A model generated the notes under the pieces. The model was not told the DNA's origin. It did not search any database and saw nothing but the letters and a program-made list of their open reading frames with translations. The translations under genes were made by a program, and so were the position numbers. From positions 1-50,782 of the forward strand of contig NZ_WXEY01000023.1 in assembly GCF_009877425.1 (NCBI RefSeq): a stretch of 50,782 nucleotides of DNA. Direction: 5' to 3'. This stretch comes from Heliomicrobium undosum (lineage in GTDB: Bacteria; Bacillota; Desulfitobacteriia; Heliobacteriales; Heliobacteriaceae). Shown in pieces: positions 16,101 to 22,889 of this stretch. Within the stretch, counting starts at the first letter, position 1; each line of letters begins with the position of its first letter.

Positions 16101-17174
16101 GACGAGGTGCTGTTGCGGGCGAAGTGCTACCTCGACTGGCTCGGCCCCGCCCTGGCCGGACATCGGGACGGACAGGAGATCCGACGCTGGGCCGAGGGCG
16201 CGCCGGCGTTAGGGGCGACTTTACCGGAGAACGAATCGACGATGACGAAAGACGAGAGGATGACTGAAAACGATCGGATATCCGGTGAAAACTCCCGGTG
16301 GCGACTCTCCTTCGTCGCGAAAAAAGGGTTGAGCGAACTTCGTAAAGAAATAGGCGCGGAGACCCCATTCAACCCGGCTTGGCTCGATAAACTGAGGCGG
16401 CTTGAACCGGTCACCGCAACGGACCTTGTTGATGCGTCGCTGTCCTGGACCTATCCTTACACCGGAGAATCGGGAATCGCGGCCAAAGTGGCCGTAAGCC
16501 GCATCAAGAAACAATTTGTCCGGTGGCTCTATGCGCAAGGGGAAGAACTTCCCGAAAGCGACACATCCTCCCCAGAAACCCAAACCAGCCCGCCCGACGC
16601 CCTCCTCGACCTTCGCCCCCGCTTTTTGCAACAGGAGCGGCGCCTGACGGCAACGGAGCGGGGTTCCGCCGTTCACCTCTTCCTGCAACACCTCGACCTT
16701 GCCGGAGATGTGTCGCTTGCCGGGATCACCCGGCAGGCCGACCGGCTCGTCGAGTTGGAATTGCTGTCCCTTGAACAGCGGCAGGCCCTCAACGAACAGG
16801 AGATCCTGCGTTTCGCAGAGAGCCCGCTCGGGCGTCGCCTGCGCCAGGCAAAACAGGTCATGCGGGAGGTCCCCTTTACGCTCGCCTTGCCGGCGGCGGA
16901 AATCCATCCGGAAAAAAGGGCAGAGGGGGAGTCTATCATCATCCAAGGGGTCATCGACTGCCTTTTTGAGGAGGATGACGGTTGGGTGCTGCTGGACTAC
17001 AAGACGGACCGCCGTCCCATCGGCATGGACGTGGAACCCTGGCTGCAACAACTTCGCGATTCTTACCTCGGTCAGGTGAACCTCTATCACCGGGCCGTTG
17101 AATCGGTGCTGAAAGCGAAAGTAAAAGGTCGTTGTCTTTTCTTGCTTTCCCTCGGCCGGGAATTGGCGCTCTAA
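13128..17174 (+). CDS. addA: AddA, helicase-nuclease subunit of AddAB
   Basis: 1348 aa, UvrD/Rep-type (SF1A) helicase with a C-terminal nuclease. Walker A is AAAGAGKT (31-38), motif II LTDEYQDTN (about 429-437), motif III GDVKQSIYRFR (about 453-463) and a motif around IMSIHKSKGLEFPVVF (about 875). The nuclease active-site region is WVLLDYKTDRR (about 1286-1296). It unwinds and degrades broken DNA ends with AddB. It carries two family-untypical inserts: a repeat (DHGVS DHGVS GQGAS GQGA) at about 494-515 and a charged stretch with MTKDERMTENDR at about 1038-1062. The ATGA overlap with addB shows coupling. Confidence 0.95.
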   Translation: MNREPMPRDPKWTDEQWQAITARGSDILVAAAAGAGKTAVLVERLIGIIKEGVDVDRLLVVTFTNAAAAEMRERIRAALTKELARHPQQTRLRQQLVLINRAAITTLHSFCLDLVRKHYYRLDLDPAFRVADETEIALLRQDVLDEVFERFYERAGEEEETEAKAKVKADAYFTALVDAYGGDRDDSPLQDIVLQLYEKALSQPWPEQWLQDILGKFQEAGDTIAEPTLSGGTPAWEALPWFTALREEMSIDLAEAEGLLVRALALCRQPGGPAAYGDAITADLQLTQDLRLAAGRSWSQMYTHFQALSFTRAKAVRGPVDETLKKEVGRLRDQAKKKLIDLQKKYFLRTPQELVADLKQALPVMATLVGVVLAFDSAFQAAKREKRLVDFNDLEHFCLRLLLDETARPGVPVPSPLALELKEHFAEVLTDEYQDTNTVQETILGLLSRNNRFMVGDVKQSIYRFRLAEPGLFLEKYRCFSPYDTPAPVTSDHGVSDHGVSGQGASGQGARIDLAKNFRSRRNVVLAVNDLFRRIMTLRAGEMAYDRQAELVYGAAFPELPGRPGDPVIELRLLQRQPDADSIEAPARNAAEVAGESLSDDAGEDAADPTGGEEELLVLETAQYEARLAAQRIGELIDEAMPVFDREQGGYRPVCYRDIVILLRGTKGRADIFLEEFRAAGIPAYADTGSGYFEATEISILLSLLRVIDNPRQDIPLASVLRSPIYRFSGEELARIRLAEPRKTYFDAIEAFIGQAEAATGDTPAPIDPVALRLREFLRQVDAWRTLARRDSLAKLIATIYRETGFYDYAGAMPGGGQRQANLRALYDRARQYEATTFRGLFRFLRFIERLQDQGGDLGTARALGEKENVVRIMSIHKSKGLEFPVVFVAGLGSQFNLQDLRRDLLIHKNLGLGPVVVDTQLRYRYPTVAKLAIQRRLHRETLAEEMRILYVALTRAKEKLILLGTVREVAKSAQQWVHDAEGIPSATPLPDEVLLRAKCYLDWLGPALAGHRDGQEIRRWAEGAPALGATLPENESTMTKDERMTENDRISGENSRWRLSFVAKKGLSELRKEIGAETPFNPAWLDKLRRLEPVTATDLVDASLSWTYPYTGESGIAAKVAVSRIKKQFVRWLYAQGEELPESDTSSPETQTSPPDALLDLRPRFLQQERRLTATERGSAVHLFLQHLDLAGDVSLAGITRQADRLVELELLSLEQRQALNEQEILRFAESPLGRRLRQAKQVMREVPFTLALPAAEIHPEKRAEGESIIIQGVIDCLFEEDDGWVLLDYKTDRRPIGMDVEPWLQQLRDSYLGQVNLYHRAVESVLKAKVKGRCLFLLSLGRELAL

Positions 17175-17223
17175 GGAACTGAAGCATTGGGAGAAGAAAA
17201 AAGCCTGATGGGAGGGTAAATAA

Positions 17224-18639
17224 ATGATCGGCTATGTTTTATTTACAGACCTGAAGGGCTACTCCAAGTTATCAGAAAGCGAAATCGGGTTGTTCTTCCG
17301 CAAGATCATCCCGGAACTGTCCCAGAGAATAGACAGGTACCTGCAAAAAGCGATCGTAAAAAATACCTGGGGCGATGCATTGGTCGCCATCTTCGATAAC
17401 AGCCACGATGTGGTCGGACTCGCCTTCGAATACCGGGAATTTTTTCGAAACTATCCCTTCGAGTCCATCGGTATGAGGAAGCTGTTGCCGAGAATCGCCT
17501 GCCACTTCGGAGAATTTGAACTGTACGATGATCCCTTGAAGGGCGGCAAAAACGCCCTCGGAAGCAACATCAACACAGCCGCCCGCGTCGAACCGGTCAC
17601 ACGGGCCGGTGAGATATTCGTGACCAGCGAGTGTAAGAGCGCCATAGAAAATTCCCCGCGCAAAGTGGAGAACATCAAGTTCAGCGACTTGGGCATCATC
17701 CCTTTGGCGAAAAATTTCGGCGACTGGGAGATCTCCCGCCTTTGCCGGGCCAATGAAAAAGAACAGATCATTGACCGGGTGCTGAAAATGGACCTGTCCA
17801 AGGCGTTGCCGGAAGCGCCGGATATGGCTGTACAGGAAAGAAATCTGCTCCAGTTTCTGAAAAACGCTCCTGGGGCCGAGGAGTTGCGCTCGCTGCTGAC
17901 TCCCCAGATCATAAGCGGCAAAACAGGCGCATTCATCGTCGCCTTAGCCAACACCTGCAAATCTTTCGGATTATACAACGAAGCCATCGCCTATATTGAA
18001 GAGGCGGAAAAAACCGAAACGCTGGTCGACGGCATCAAGGTCTTTCCCTATCGACATAAAAAAGACGTGCGCAAACTAAAAGCAAACTGCCTGACCCGTG
18101 TGGGAAGGTACGAAGACGCCGCCGACATCGTCTACGGCTTATGGCAATCGGGCGTGCGGGATTCGGACACCCTGTCCATGCTCGCGGCCCAGTATAAAAG
18201 GCGCGCCCTCTACGGAGACGGTACTGTGGTTGCGAAGGCATCCATCAATAAGAACCTCTTATGCCGCGCCAGAGATCTCTACCTTGAGGCATTCCGGATA
18301 AACATCGAAGACTACTATCCGGCCATCAATGCGGCCTATCTGTACAAAATCATCGCCGGCATCGAGTTGGGCAGAGGCAACCGTCTTGCCCTGTATATCC
18401 TCGATGTGTGGGGAGAACGGCGCGGAGAAGATTGGTGGCTGGACTCCACCTTAGCGGAAGCGGAAATGCTCCTGGAAAACTACGAGGACTGCATCACCGG
18501 TTTCCAGGAGGCGATCGAGAGGCATAAACCCGATGCTTTCCAGAGAAAAGCGGTGCATGAACAGATTTCCCTCTACGCGTCGCTGACGAATCAAGCCGAT
18601 TCAACAGAAATCATAGAAGTGCTGCAACGGCTACAGTAA
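17224..18639 (+). CDS. class III nucleotidyl cyclase-like domain with helical-repeat C-terminus
   Basis: 471 aa. Residues 1-175 match the class III adenylate/guanylate cyclase fold: metal Asp9 in FTDLKGYSKL, the second metal Asp51 in TWGDALVA, and the transition-state pair in NTAAR (Asn117/Arg121). The two positions that usually select the base appear to be Asn47 (normally Lys) and Asn110 (normally Asp/Thr/Cys), so the product may not be ordinary cAMP or cGMP. Residues about 195-471 are TPR-like helical repeats (DUF4071/TRAFs-binding-like). No signal peptide or membrane segment is seen. The start ATG 17224 follows GGGAGG. It stands alone, with a terminator at 18669; a downstream cyclic-nucleotide effector is not visible. 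Confidence 0.75.
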   Translation: MIGYVLFTDLKGYSKLSESEIGLFFRKIIPELSQRIDRYLQKAIVKNTWGDALVAIFDNSHDVVGLAFEYREFFRNYPFESIGMRKLLPRIACHFGEFELYDDPLKGGKNALGSNINTAARVEPVTRAGEIFVTSECKSAIENSPRKVENIKFSDLGIIPLAKNFGDWEISRLCRANEKEQIIDRVLKMDLSKALPEAPDMAVQERNLLQFLKNAPGAEELRSLLTPQIISGKTGAFIVALANTCKSFGLYNEAIAYIEEAEKTETLVDGIKVFPYRHKKDVRKLKANCLTRVGRYEDAADIVYGLWQSGVRDSDTLSMLAAQYKRRALYGDGTVVAKASINKNLLCRARDLYLEAFRINIEDYYPAINAAYLYKIIAGIELGRGNRLALYILDVWGERRGEDWWLDSTLAEAEMLLENYEDCITGFQEAIERHKPDAFQRKAVHEQISLYASLTNQADSTEIIEVLQRLQ

Positions 18640-18668
18640 TCGTCTATATGACCAAGCAGCAGATTCAC

Positions 18669-18697
18669 AAGGAGCGCTGGCTGACGCTCCTTTTTTA
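18669..18697 (+). terminator. intrinsic terminator after cyclase-like gene
   Basis: AAGGAGCG (18669-18676) pairs with CGCTCCTT (18685-18692), followed by a T-run. Confidence 0.85.
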
Positions 18698-18724
18698 TTT
18701 CCAGAAATCTCTTCGCCAATCCCG

Positions 18725-18755
18725 TTGACTCTGACGTTACGTCATGGTCTATCCT
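18725..18755 (+). promoter_or_regulatory. MerR-type promoter with 19-bp spacer
   Basis: TTGACT (18725-18730), a 19-bp spacer and TATCCT (18750-18755). The spacer contains the palindrome TGACG-TTA-CGTCA (18732-18744), the classical position for MerR-family binding that untwists an over-long spacer. Transcription would start only about 10 nt before the ATG at 18773. Confidence 0.7.
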
Positions 18756-18772
18756 AAAGCCGAGGTGATGAG

Positions 18773-19540
18773 ATGCCCCACAAAGTCAAAGAGGTGGCCG
18801 ACCTCGCCCAGGTCAGCGTGCGCACCCTGCACCACTATGATCAGATCGGCCTGTTGAAGCCGGCGCAGGCGACAGAGGCGGGCTACCGTTTGTACACCGA
18901 AGATGACCTGGGCAGGCTGCAGCAGATCCTCTTCTTCAAGGAACTGGGCTTCAGCCTCCAGGAGATCAGGGAGATGCTGGACACCCCCGGTTTTGACCGG
19001 AGAGAAGCCTTGATATCGCAAAAGCGGCTGCTGATCGAGAAAAAGACAAGGCTGGAGGCCATCATCGACCTCGTGGACAAGACACTCGCCACCATTGAAG
19101 GAGGAGACACCATGGCGAAAAAAGAGATGTTCGAAGCTTTCGATATGTCGGAAATCGAAAAGCACCAGAAGGAGTACGCCGAAGAGACCCGGCAGAAGTA
19201 CGGCCACACCGACGCGTACAAGGAAAGCCAGCGGAGAGCCGCCGCCTACACCAAGGACGACTGGGCGCGCATCAAGGCGAAGACCGACGCCATCTACAAG
19301 ACGCTGGCCGATTCGATGGACAAAGGCCCCGCCGATCCGCTTGTTCAACAGGCGATCAGCGACTGGAGGGAACTCATCAGCGACAACTTCTATGAGTGCA
19401 ACCTGGAGATCTTCAGGGGATTGGGCGATCTGTACGTCCAGGACGAACGCTTCACCGCCAACATTGACAAGGTGAAGCCCGGTCTAGCCCGGTTCATGCA
19501 GCAGGCGATGGGGCACTACTGTGACAGCCAGGTAAAATAA
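18773..19540 (+). CDS. MerR-family regulator with TipAS-like ligand domain
   Basis: 255 aa. Residues 1-75 form a MerR winged helix (VKEVADLAQVSVRTLHHYDQ, AGYRLYTEDDL). A dimerisation coiled coil covers about 80-110. The C-terminal TipAS-like domain (about 125-255) has the typical helical pattern ending with MQQAMGHYCD. TipA proteins activate their own promoter when the C-terminal domain binds thiopeptides or other antibiotics. The 19-bp-spacer promoter directly upstream fits autoactivation. An internal ATG near 19111 with GGAGGAGACACC before it could give the C-terminal domain alone, as known for TipAS. Confidence 0.88.
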   Translation: MPHKVKEVADLAQVSVRTLHHYDQIGLLKPAQATEAGYRLYTEDDLGRLQQILFFKELGFSLQEIREMLDTPGFDRREALISQKRLLIEKKTRLEAIIDLVDKTLATIEGGDTMAKKEMFEAFDMSEIEKHQKEYAEETRQKYGHTDAYKESQRRAAAYTKDDWARIKAKTDAIYKTLADSMDKGPADPLVQQAISDWRELISDNFYECNLEIFRGLGDLYVQDERFTANIDKVKPGLARFMQQAMGHYCDSQVK

Positions 19541-19549
19541 CAAACTGCG

Positions 19550-19601
19550 ACATATAGCCATTAGATTTGCGGCGCGCATTTCTAATGGCTATATGTTTTT
19601 T
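19550..19601 (+). terminator. intrinsic terminator after tipA-like gene
   Basis: A perfect 16-bp stem, ACATATAGCCATTAGA (19550-19565) with TCTAATGGCTATATGT (19581-19596), followed by TTTTTAAA. Confidence 0.9.
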
Positions 19602-19817
19602 AAATGCGAATAAGGGCAGCAATTCTTTGTTGTGTTCTGACAAGGATTGATAATAATGGATGTCGAAGAAAAAACTTCATTGATGGCGGCATATTTTTGC
19701 GCAGCCTCCGGCAGCATAGGGAAATGGCAACATCAAGCTGCACCGGCCGCAACAAAAACAGCCAATAATCCGTTGTTCCGCAGCAGAAATCATTCAAAAA
19801 TAGAAAGGAAGGTTTCC

Positions 19818-21134
19818 ATGGTGTTTCATAGGATTCGAAAAAACAAAAAGATGGTTGTCCTGCTGATCGCCGCCACGCTCACACTGCCTTCGCCGGTCCT
19901 GGCCGCTACGAATCCAGCCCCCGTTTCTATCCTTGATCGCATACCGCTGAAAATTGACGTCAGTCAAGAGGAGATCAAAAAGGCCTACGAAGCGGTAGTG
20001 CAAAGGAATCCCCAGTACAAAGGGATCGCTCCACAAAGCGCCTATCGCGATAAGGATACAGGCGGTGTCAACCTCATTCTTCCGCAGCTTGTCAACAACA
20101 TACCGTTAACGTCTTCTTACACCGTTCAGTATACTGTCCGCAACGGAAGTATTACGGAAAGCTATTCACAGCCGAAACCCGATGGGAGCCGGTTTCCCAA
20201 ACCGGATAAAATCCTTACGCCCGAAGAAGCCTTAAAAGCCTATAAAGCGCAGTATCCATTGGAGTTGTACTACTATGATGATTATGACTTCTTTCGTAAG
20301 AGCCCTGCGAGGAAGCATTTTCTGGGCTACTTCCCTTGGAACTTTCGCTCCATAGACGCTAAGACCGGCAAGCCCATATCCTATCTCGACGATATCCTCC
20401 AGCAAGGTCGAATTGTTTTAACCGGCTCGGCCCAAAAAACGACGGTGAAGAGCCCAAAAGAGGCGGAACAAATCCTGCGAGAAAAATTCAACGTTGATCT
20501 GAAAGGCCTGACATACGTTCCAGACCCTCCGAAGGGCGCGGACACCTATAACAGGAAAACCCGCTACATCTGGGCCACCGCACCGGGTCTGGTCGACAGC
20601 GTGAAGCCGCTGAAAAGTGGTGAACGGGTTGTCGAATTGGCTGTGTTTAAAGATTCCCAGGAAATTGCGGAATTCAACGAAAACAGATACAACAGAATCG
20701 ATGGGATCAATGGGAGCGATGATGAGAGCGAAGTCAAGAAAAGAGCGACCGATTTCGCAAAATGGTATTTTGCCGGGGAAAAAGAAGTGTTTTACGCTGT
20801 ATATCCGCACTATGTCCAATTGGTCCCCGTACGCAACGGCGCGAAGCTCCATGATCGAACCGTTTATCTGAACATGGACAAGTATTCAGGAAAAACCAAT
20901 GGCTTCTTTAGTGACCTAACCATGACTCCGGCCGGCGATTCCATGCCGGAATGTAAAAACGTCCTCACACGGGAGCAAGCGGAAACATTATATTTTCAAA
21001 ACAACCCGCTCACGCTTATCTATATCGCAACCAGGGGAGGCAGCAATCAGGACGTAACGTTTACGCTTGGCTACCGCCCCGAAACGGATGAAGGTCCGAT
21101 CATTGACGCGGTAACCGGAGAAGTCCTGCGCTAA
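19818..21134 (+). CDS. secreted YcdB/PepSY-like protein, 438 aa
   Basis: ATG 19818 is chosen because AAAGGAAGG lies just upstream and the N-terminus is a classical Sec signal peptide (RKNKKMVVLLIAATLTLPS, cleavage after about VLAA, residue 30). The mature part has two similar halves rich in Tyr, Lys and Asp with PepSY/YcdB-type segments, such as ILTPEEALKAYKAQYPLEL and VLTREQAETLYFQ, each followed by a strand-rich region. It ends with IIDAVTGEVLR, a typical PepSY closing motif. Such proteins are exported and may inhibit proteases or bind the wall; no SLH anchor is present. The function is unproven. Confidence 0.7.
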   Translation: MVFHRIRKNKKMVVLLIAATLTLPSPVLAATNPAPVSILDRIPLKIDVSQEEIKKAYEAVVQRNPQYKGIAPQSAYRDKDTGGVNLILPQLVNNIPLTSSYTVQYTVRNGSITESYSQPKPDGSRFPKPDKILTPEEALKAYKAQYPLELYYYDDYDFFRKSPARKHFLGYFPWNFRSIDAKTGKPISYLDDILQQGRIVLTGSAQKTTVKSPKEAEQILREKFNVDLKGLTYVPDPPKGADTYNRKTRYIWATAPGLVDSVKPLKSGERVVELAVFKDSQEIAEFNENRYNRIDGINGSDDESEVKKRATDFAKWYFAGEKEVFYAVYPHYVQLVPVRNGAKLHDRTVYLNMDKYSGKTNGFFSDLTMTPAGDSMPECKNVLTREQAETLYFQNNPLTLIYIATRGGSNQDVTFTLGYRPETDEGPIIDAVTGEVLR

Positions 21135-21250
21135 GTCGTCCCGCAATAATCGGAAGCGAAACGAGTTGACAAGACTGCTGCTGCCGTGCCACCATAAAAC
21201 TGGTTATCCTTCCAACCCGCCGGAAAACAACGCGAACATAAAGGAGGCGC

Positions 21251-21757
21251 ATGATGAACCAGCCCGAAGCGCAGCGTCCCGACTCGCCGCAAACCTTTCC
21301 CCTGGAGACGGTCCGGCAAGCCTTTCAGGACCGGGCCACCTGGTTTTACCTGCTCCTCGACGAGGCCCGCGCCATCGGCGTCGATGCCGAGGCCTTGGCG
21401 AAAAGGGCCATTTTTCGGTACGGTCAGATGAAAGGCCAGGCCATGGAACCTACGGCAGACATGGAAACCCTGATCGCCCAGTTTGCCCGGCCCACGTCCC
21501 AGGCGGTCTTCGAGATGAATATCGCCGAGGTCACGCCGGGGCAGGCCGTCATCGAGTTTCACCGCTGCCCCCTCGTCGACGCCTGGCGGGAGCGCCACGG
21601 CTGCGCCGTCGAGGAGACCGATCGACTCTGCGATTGGGCTGTCGAGGGTGATCGGGGGATCATGGCCTGTTTCCCGGACTTTGAATTTATACCCGAACAG
21701 CGCATCGGCGCCGGCGACGCCTGTTGCCGCATGGTCTTTCGCAAAAAGTCTTCCTGA
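21251..21757 (+). CDS. L-2-amino-thiazoline-4-carboxylic acid hydrolase-like protein
   Basis: 168 aa. The sequence shows the ATC-hydrolase family pattern: a helical N-terminus (AIFRYGQMKGQAM), then the strand-rich core EMNIAEVTPGQAVIEFHRCPLVDAW, a Cys-containing middle (CDWAVEGDRGIM) and ending in GDACCRMVFRK. Family members hydrolyse 2-aminothiazoline-4-carboxylate on the way to L-cysteine, but many clostridial copies have unknown substrates. AAAGGAGG precedes ATG 21251; an adjacent ATG at 21254 is an equal candidate. Confidence 0.7.
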   Translation: MMNQPEAQRPDSPQTFPLETVRQAFQDRATWFYLLLDEARAIGVDAEALAKRAIFRYGQMKGQAMEPTADMETLIAQFARPTSQAVFEMNIAEVTPGQAVIEFHRCPLVDAWRERHGCAVEETDRLCDWAVEGDRGIMACFPDFEFIPEQRIGAGDACCRMVFRKKSS

Positions 21758-21760
21758 TCC

Positions 21761-21840
21761 CACCCTAATCCCACCCCAAACCCATCCCATCCTAATCCGT
21801 CCTAATCCGTCCTAATCCATCGTAAGCCCATGCTAAAGCG
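21761..21840. repeat. 10-bp degenerate tandem repeats
   Basis: A strict 10-base periodicity: CCTAATCCGT at 21791, 21801 and (CCTAATCCAT) 21811, with decayed units before (CCCTAATCCC, CCCCAAACCC) and after (CGTAAGCCCA, TGCTAAAGCG). It lies between two genes, has no coding potential and is strongly pyrimidine-rich on this strand. Confidence 0.8.
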
Positions 21841-21934
21841 CTCCAATCGAGCTCGCTCATGTGCCGCAGCGTCAACGCGCCGCCGCTATATCCAACGTTA
21901 CATACATGAACACCATCCGGGAGGCTATATACAT

Positions 21935-22396
21935 ATGGAGGAACTGCTCATCGGCCAGAAGGCGCCCGATTTCGAACTGCCGGCTTTCAACGGGGAGACA
22001 GTGCGCCTGAGCCAGTATCATGGGAACCATGTGGTGCTCTATTTCTATCCCAAAGACAATACGGCGGGATGCACCCTGGAAGCCCAGGAGTTTCGCGACC
22101 TGCACGACCAATTCGGGCAAAGGAAGGCCGTCATTCTGGGCGTCAGCCGCGACAGCGTCAAATCGCACGAGCGCTTTGCGGCCAAACAGTGTTTGCCCTT
22201 CCTGCTGCTCAGCGACACCGACAGCGCCGTCTGCAACGCCTATCAGGTGCTTAAAGAAAAGACGCTCTACGGCAAAAAGTCCATTGGCATCGAACGGTCA
22301 ACCTTTGTCATCGACCCGGAGGGAAATATCCAGCAGATCTACCGCAAGGTCAAGTCGGCCGGCCATGCCGCCGCAGTGCTCCAGGCGTTGCAGTAA
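21935..22396 (+). CDS. bcp: Bcp/PrxQ-type thiol peroxidase
   Basis: 153 aa peroxiredoxin reducing hydroperoxides. The peroxidatic Cys46 sits in the motif NTAGCTLEAQEF. The resolving Cys that atypical 2-Cys Bcp proteins carry five residues later is missing (Gln there), so resolution may use a distant Cys (Cys85-90 region, KQCLPF) or an external thiol. The ATG at 21935 follows GGGAGG; an upstream in-frame start at 21830 would add a repeat-derived, non-conserved extension. The gene ends in KSAGHAAAVLQAL, as usual for the family. Confidence 0.92.
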   Translation: MEELLIGQKAPDFELPAFNGETVRLSQYHGNHVVLYFYPKDNTAGCTLEAQEFRDLHDQFGQRKAVILGVSRDSVKSHERFAAKQCLPFLLLSDTDSAVCNAYQVLKEKTLYGKKSIGIERSTFVIDPEGNIQQIYRKVKSAGHAAAVLQALQ

Positions 22397-22445
22397 CGGT
22401 GACTTCTGCGGGGGGTAATCGATAATCCCAGGTGGTCTTTGCCTG

Positions 22446-22461
22446 CGCAGGGGAGCCTGCG
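22446..22461 (+). promoter_or_regulatory. small leader hairpin
   Basis: CGCAGG-GGAG-CCTGCG hairpin about 40 nt before the next start codon. Confidence 0.4.
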
Positions 22462-22485
22462 GAGTGGTTCTGAATCGGGCGAGGC

Positions 22486-22494
22486 GGGGGGGGG
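22486..22494 (+). repeat. homopolymeric G9 tract acting as ribosome site
   Basis: Nine consecutive G directly before ATG 22502 (spacing 7 nt). It doubles as the Shine-Dalgarno sequence, and its length is prone to slippage. Confidence 0.7.
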
Positions 22495-22501
22495 CGAAAC
22501 C

Positions 22502-22714
22502 ATGGGCTTGCACCGGGGAAAGGTGTATAGCATGCTGGAACAGGCAAAAGAGCAAGGGCGTAAGGTGTATGTCTTTTTTGCCGACGGAACAGTCAAACGG
22601 TTCCAAATCGTAGACGTGACGCCGCCGATCGCCTATGGGATCCGGGACGACATGGTCGACCCGGCGACACAGCCCATTCCGATCACAAAAGTTACCGCTG
22701 TGGAGTGGGTATGA
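22502..22714 (+). CDS. conserved hypothetical small protein, 70 aa
   Basis: I cannot name the family. It is a compact basic/beta protein: RGKVYSMLEQAKEQGRKVYVFFADGTVKRFQIVDV, then a loop with Pro-rich PATQPIPITKV and the end AVEWV. The middle reads like an SH3-like or Hfq-like small barrel, but this is only impression. ATG 22502 is preferred because the G9 tract is its ribosome site; the frame is open further upstream through the tract, so a longer product is possible. It lies between bcp and nifV. Confidence 0.5.
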   Translation: MGLHRGKVYSMLEQAKEQGRKVYVFFADGTVKRFQIVDVTPPIAYGIRDDMVDPATQPIPITKVTAVEWV

Positions 22715-22767
22715 ATCATATCGAAATTTGTCGACGCAAAAGACAAAAAACGGCCAAAAACGGCCAA

Positions 22768-22789
22768 ATACAGGCAAATTGGCCTGTAT
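22768..22789. promoter_or_regulatory. inverted repeat upstream of nifV promoter
   Basis: ATACAGGC (22768-22775) and GCCTGTAT (22782-22789), 8 bp perfect with a 6-nt centre, preceded by a direct repeat of AAAAACGGCC. No T-run follows; it lies about 25 bp upstream of the -35, so it could be an operator. Confidence 0.4.
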
Positions 22790-22812
22790 ACAGTATATGA
22801 AGCTATGTATTC

Positions 22813-22840
22813 TTGCGTTTACTTGAAGTTATGCTAAAAT
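22813..22840 (+). promoter_or_regulatory. probable nifV promoter
   Basis: TTGCGT (22813-22818), a 16-bp spacer and TAAAAT (22835-22840) with an extended -10 TG (22832-22833). No sigma-54 -24/-12 element is evident. Confidence 0.5.
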
Positions 22841-22889
22841 ATAATAGTCTTTACCAAACAGAAAGAAAAAATACATTTGAGGGGTGAGG

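Noticed and set aside
17224-18639. Complete Pycsar operon
   Set aside because: The cyclase-like gene is followed by a terminator and a MerR gene; no TIR or membrane effector is adjacent.
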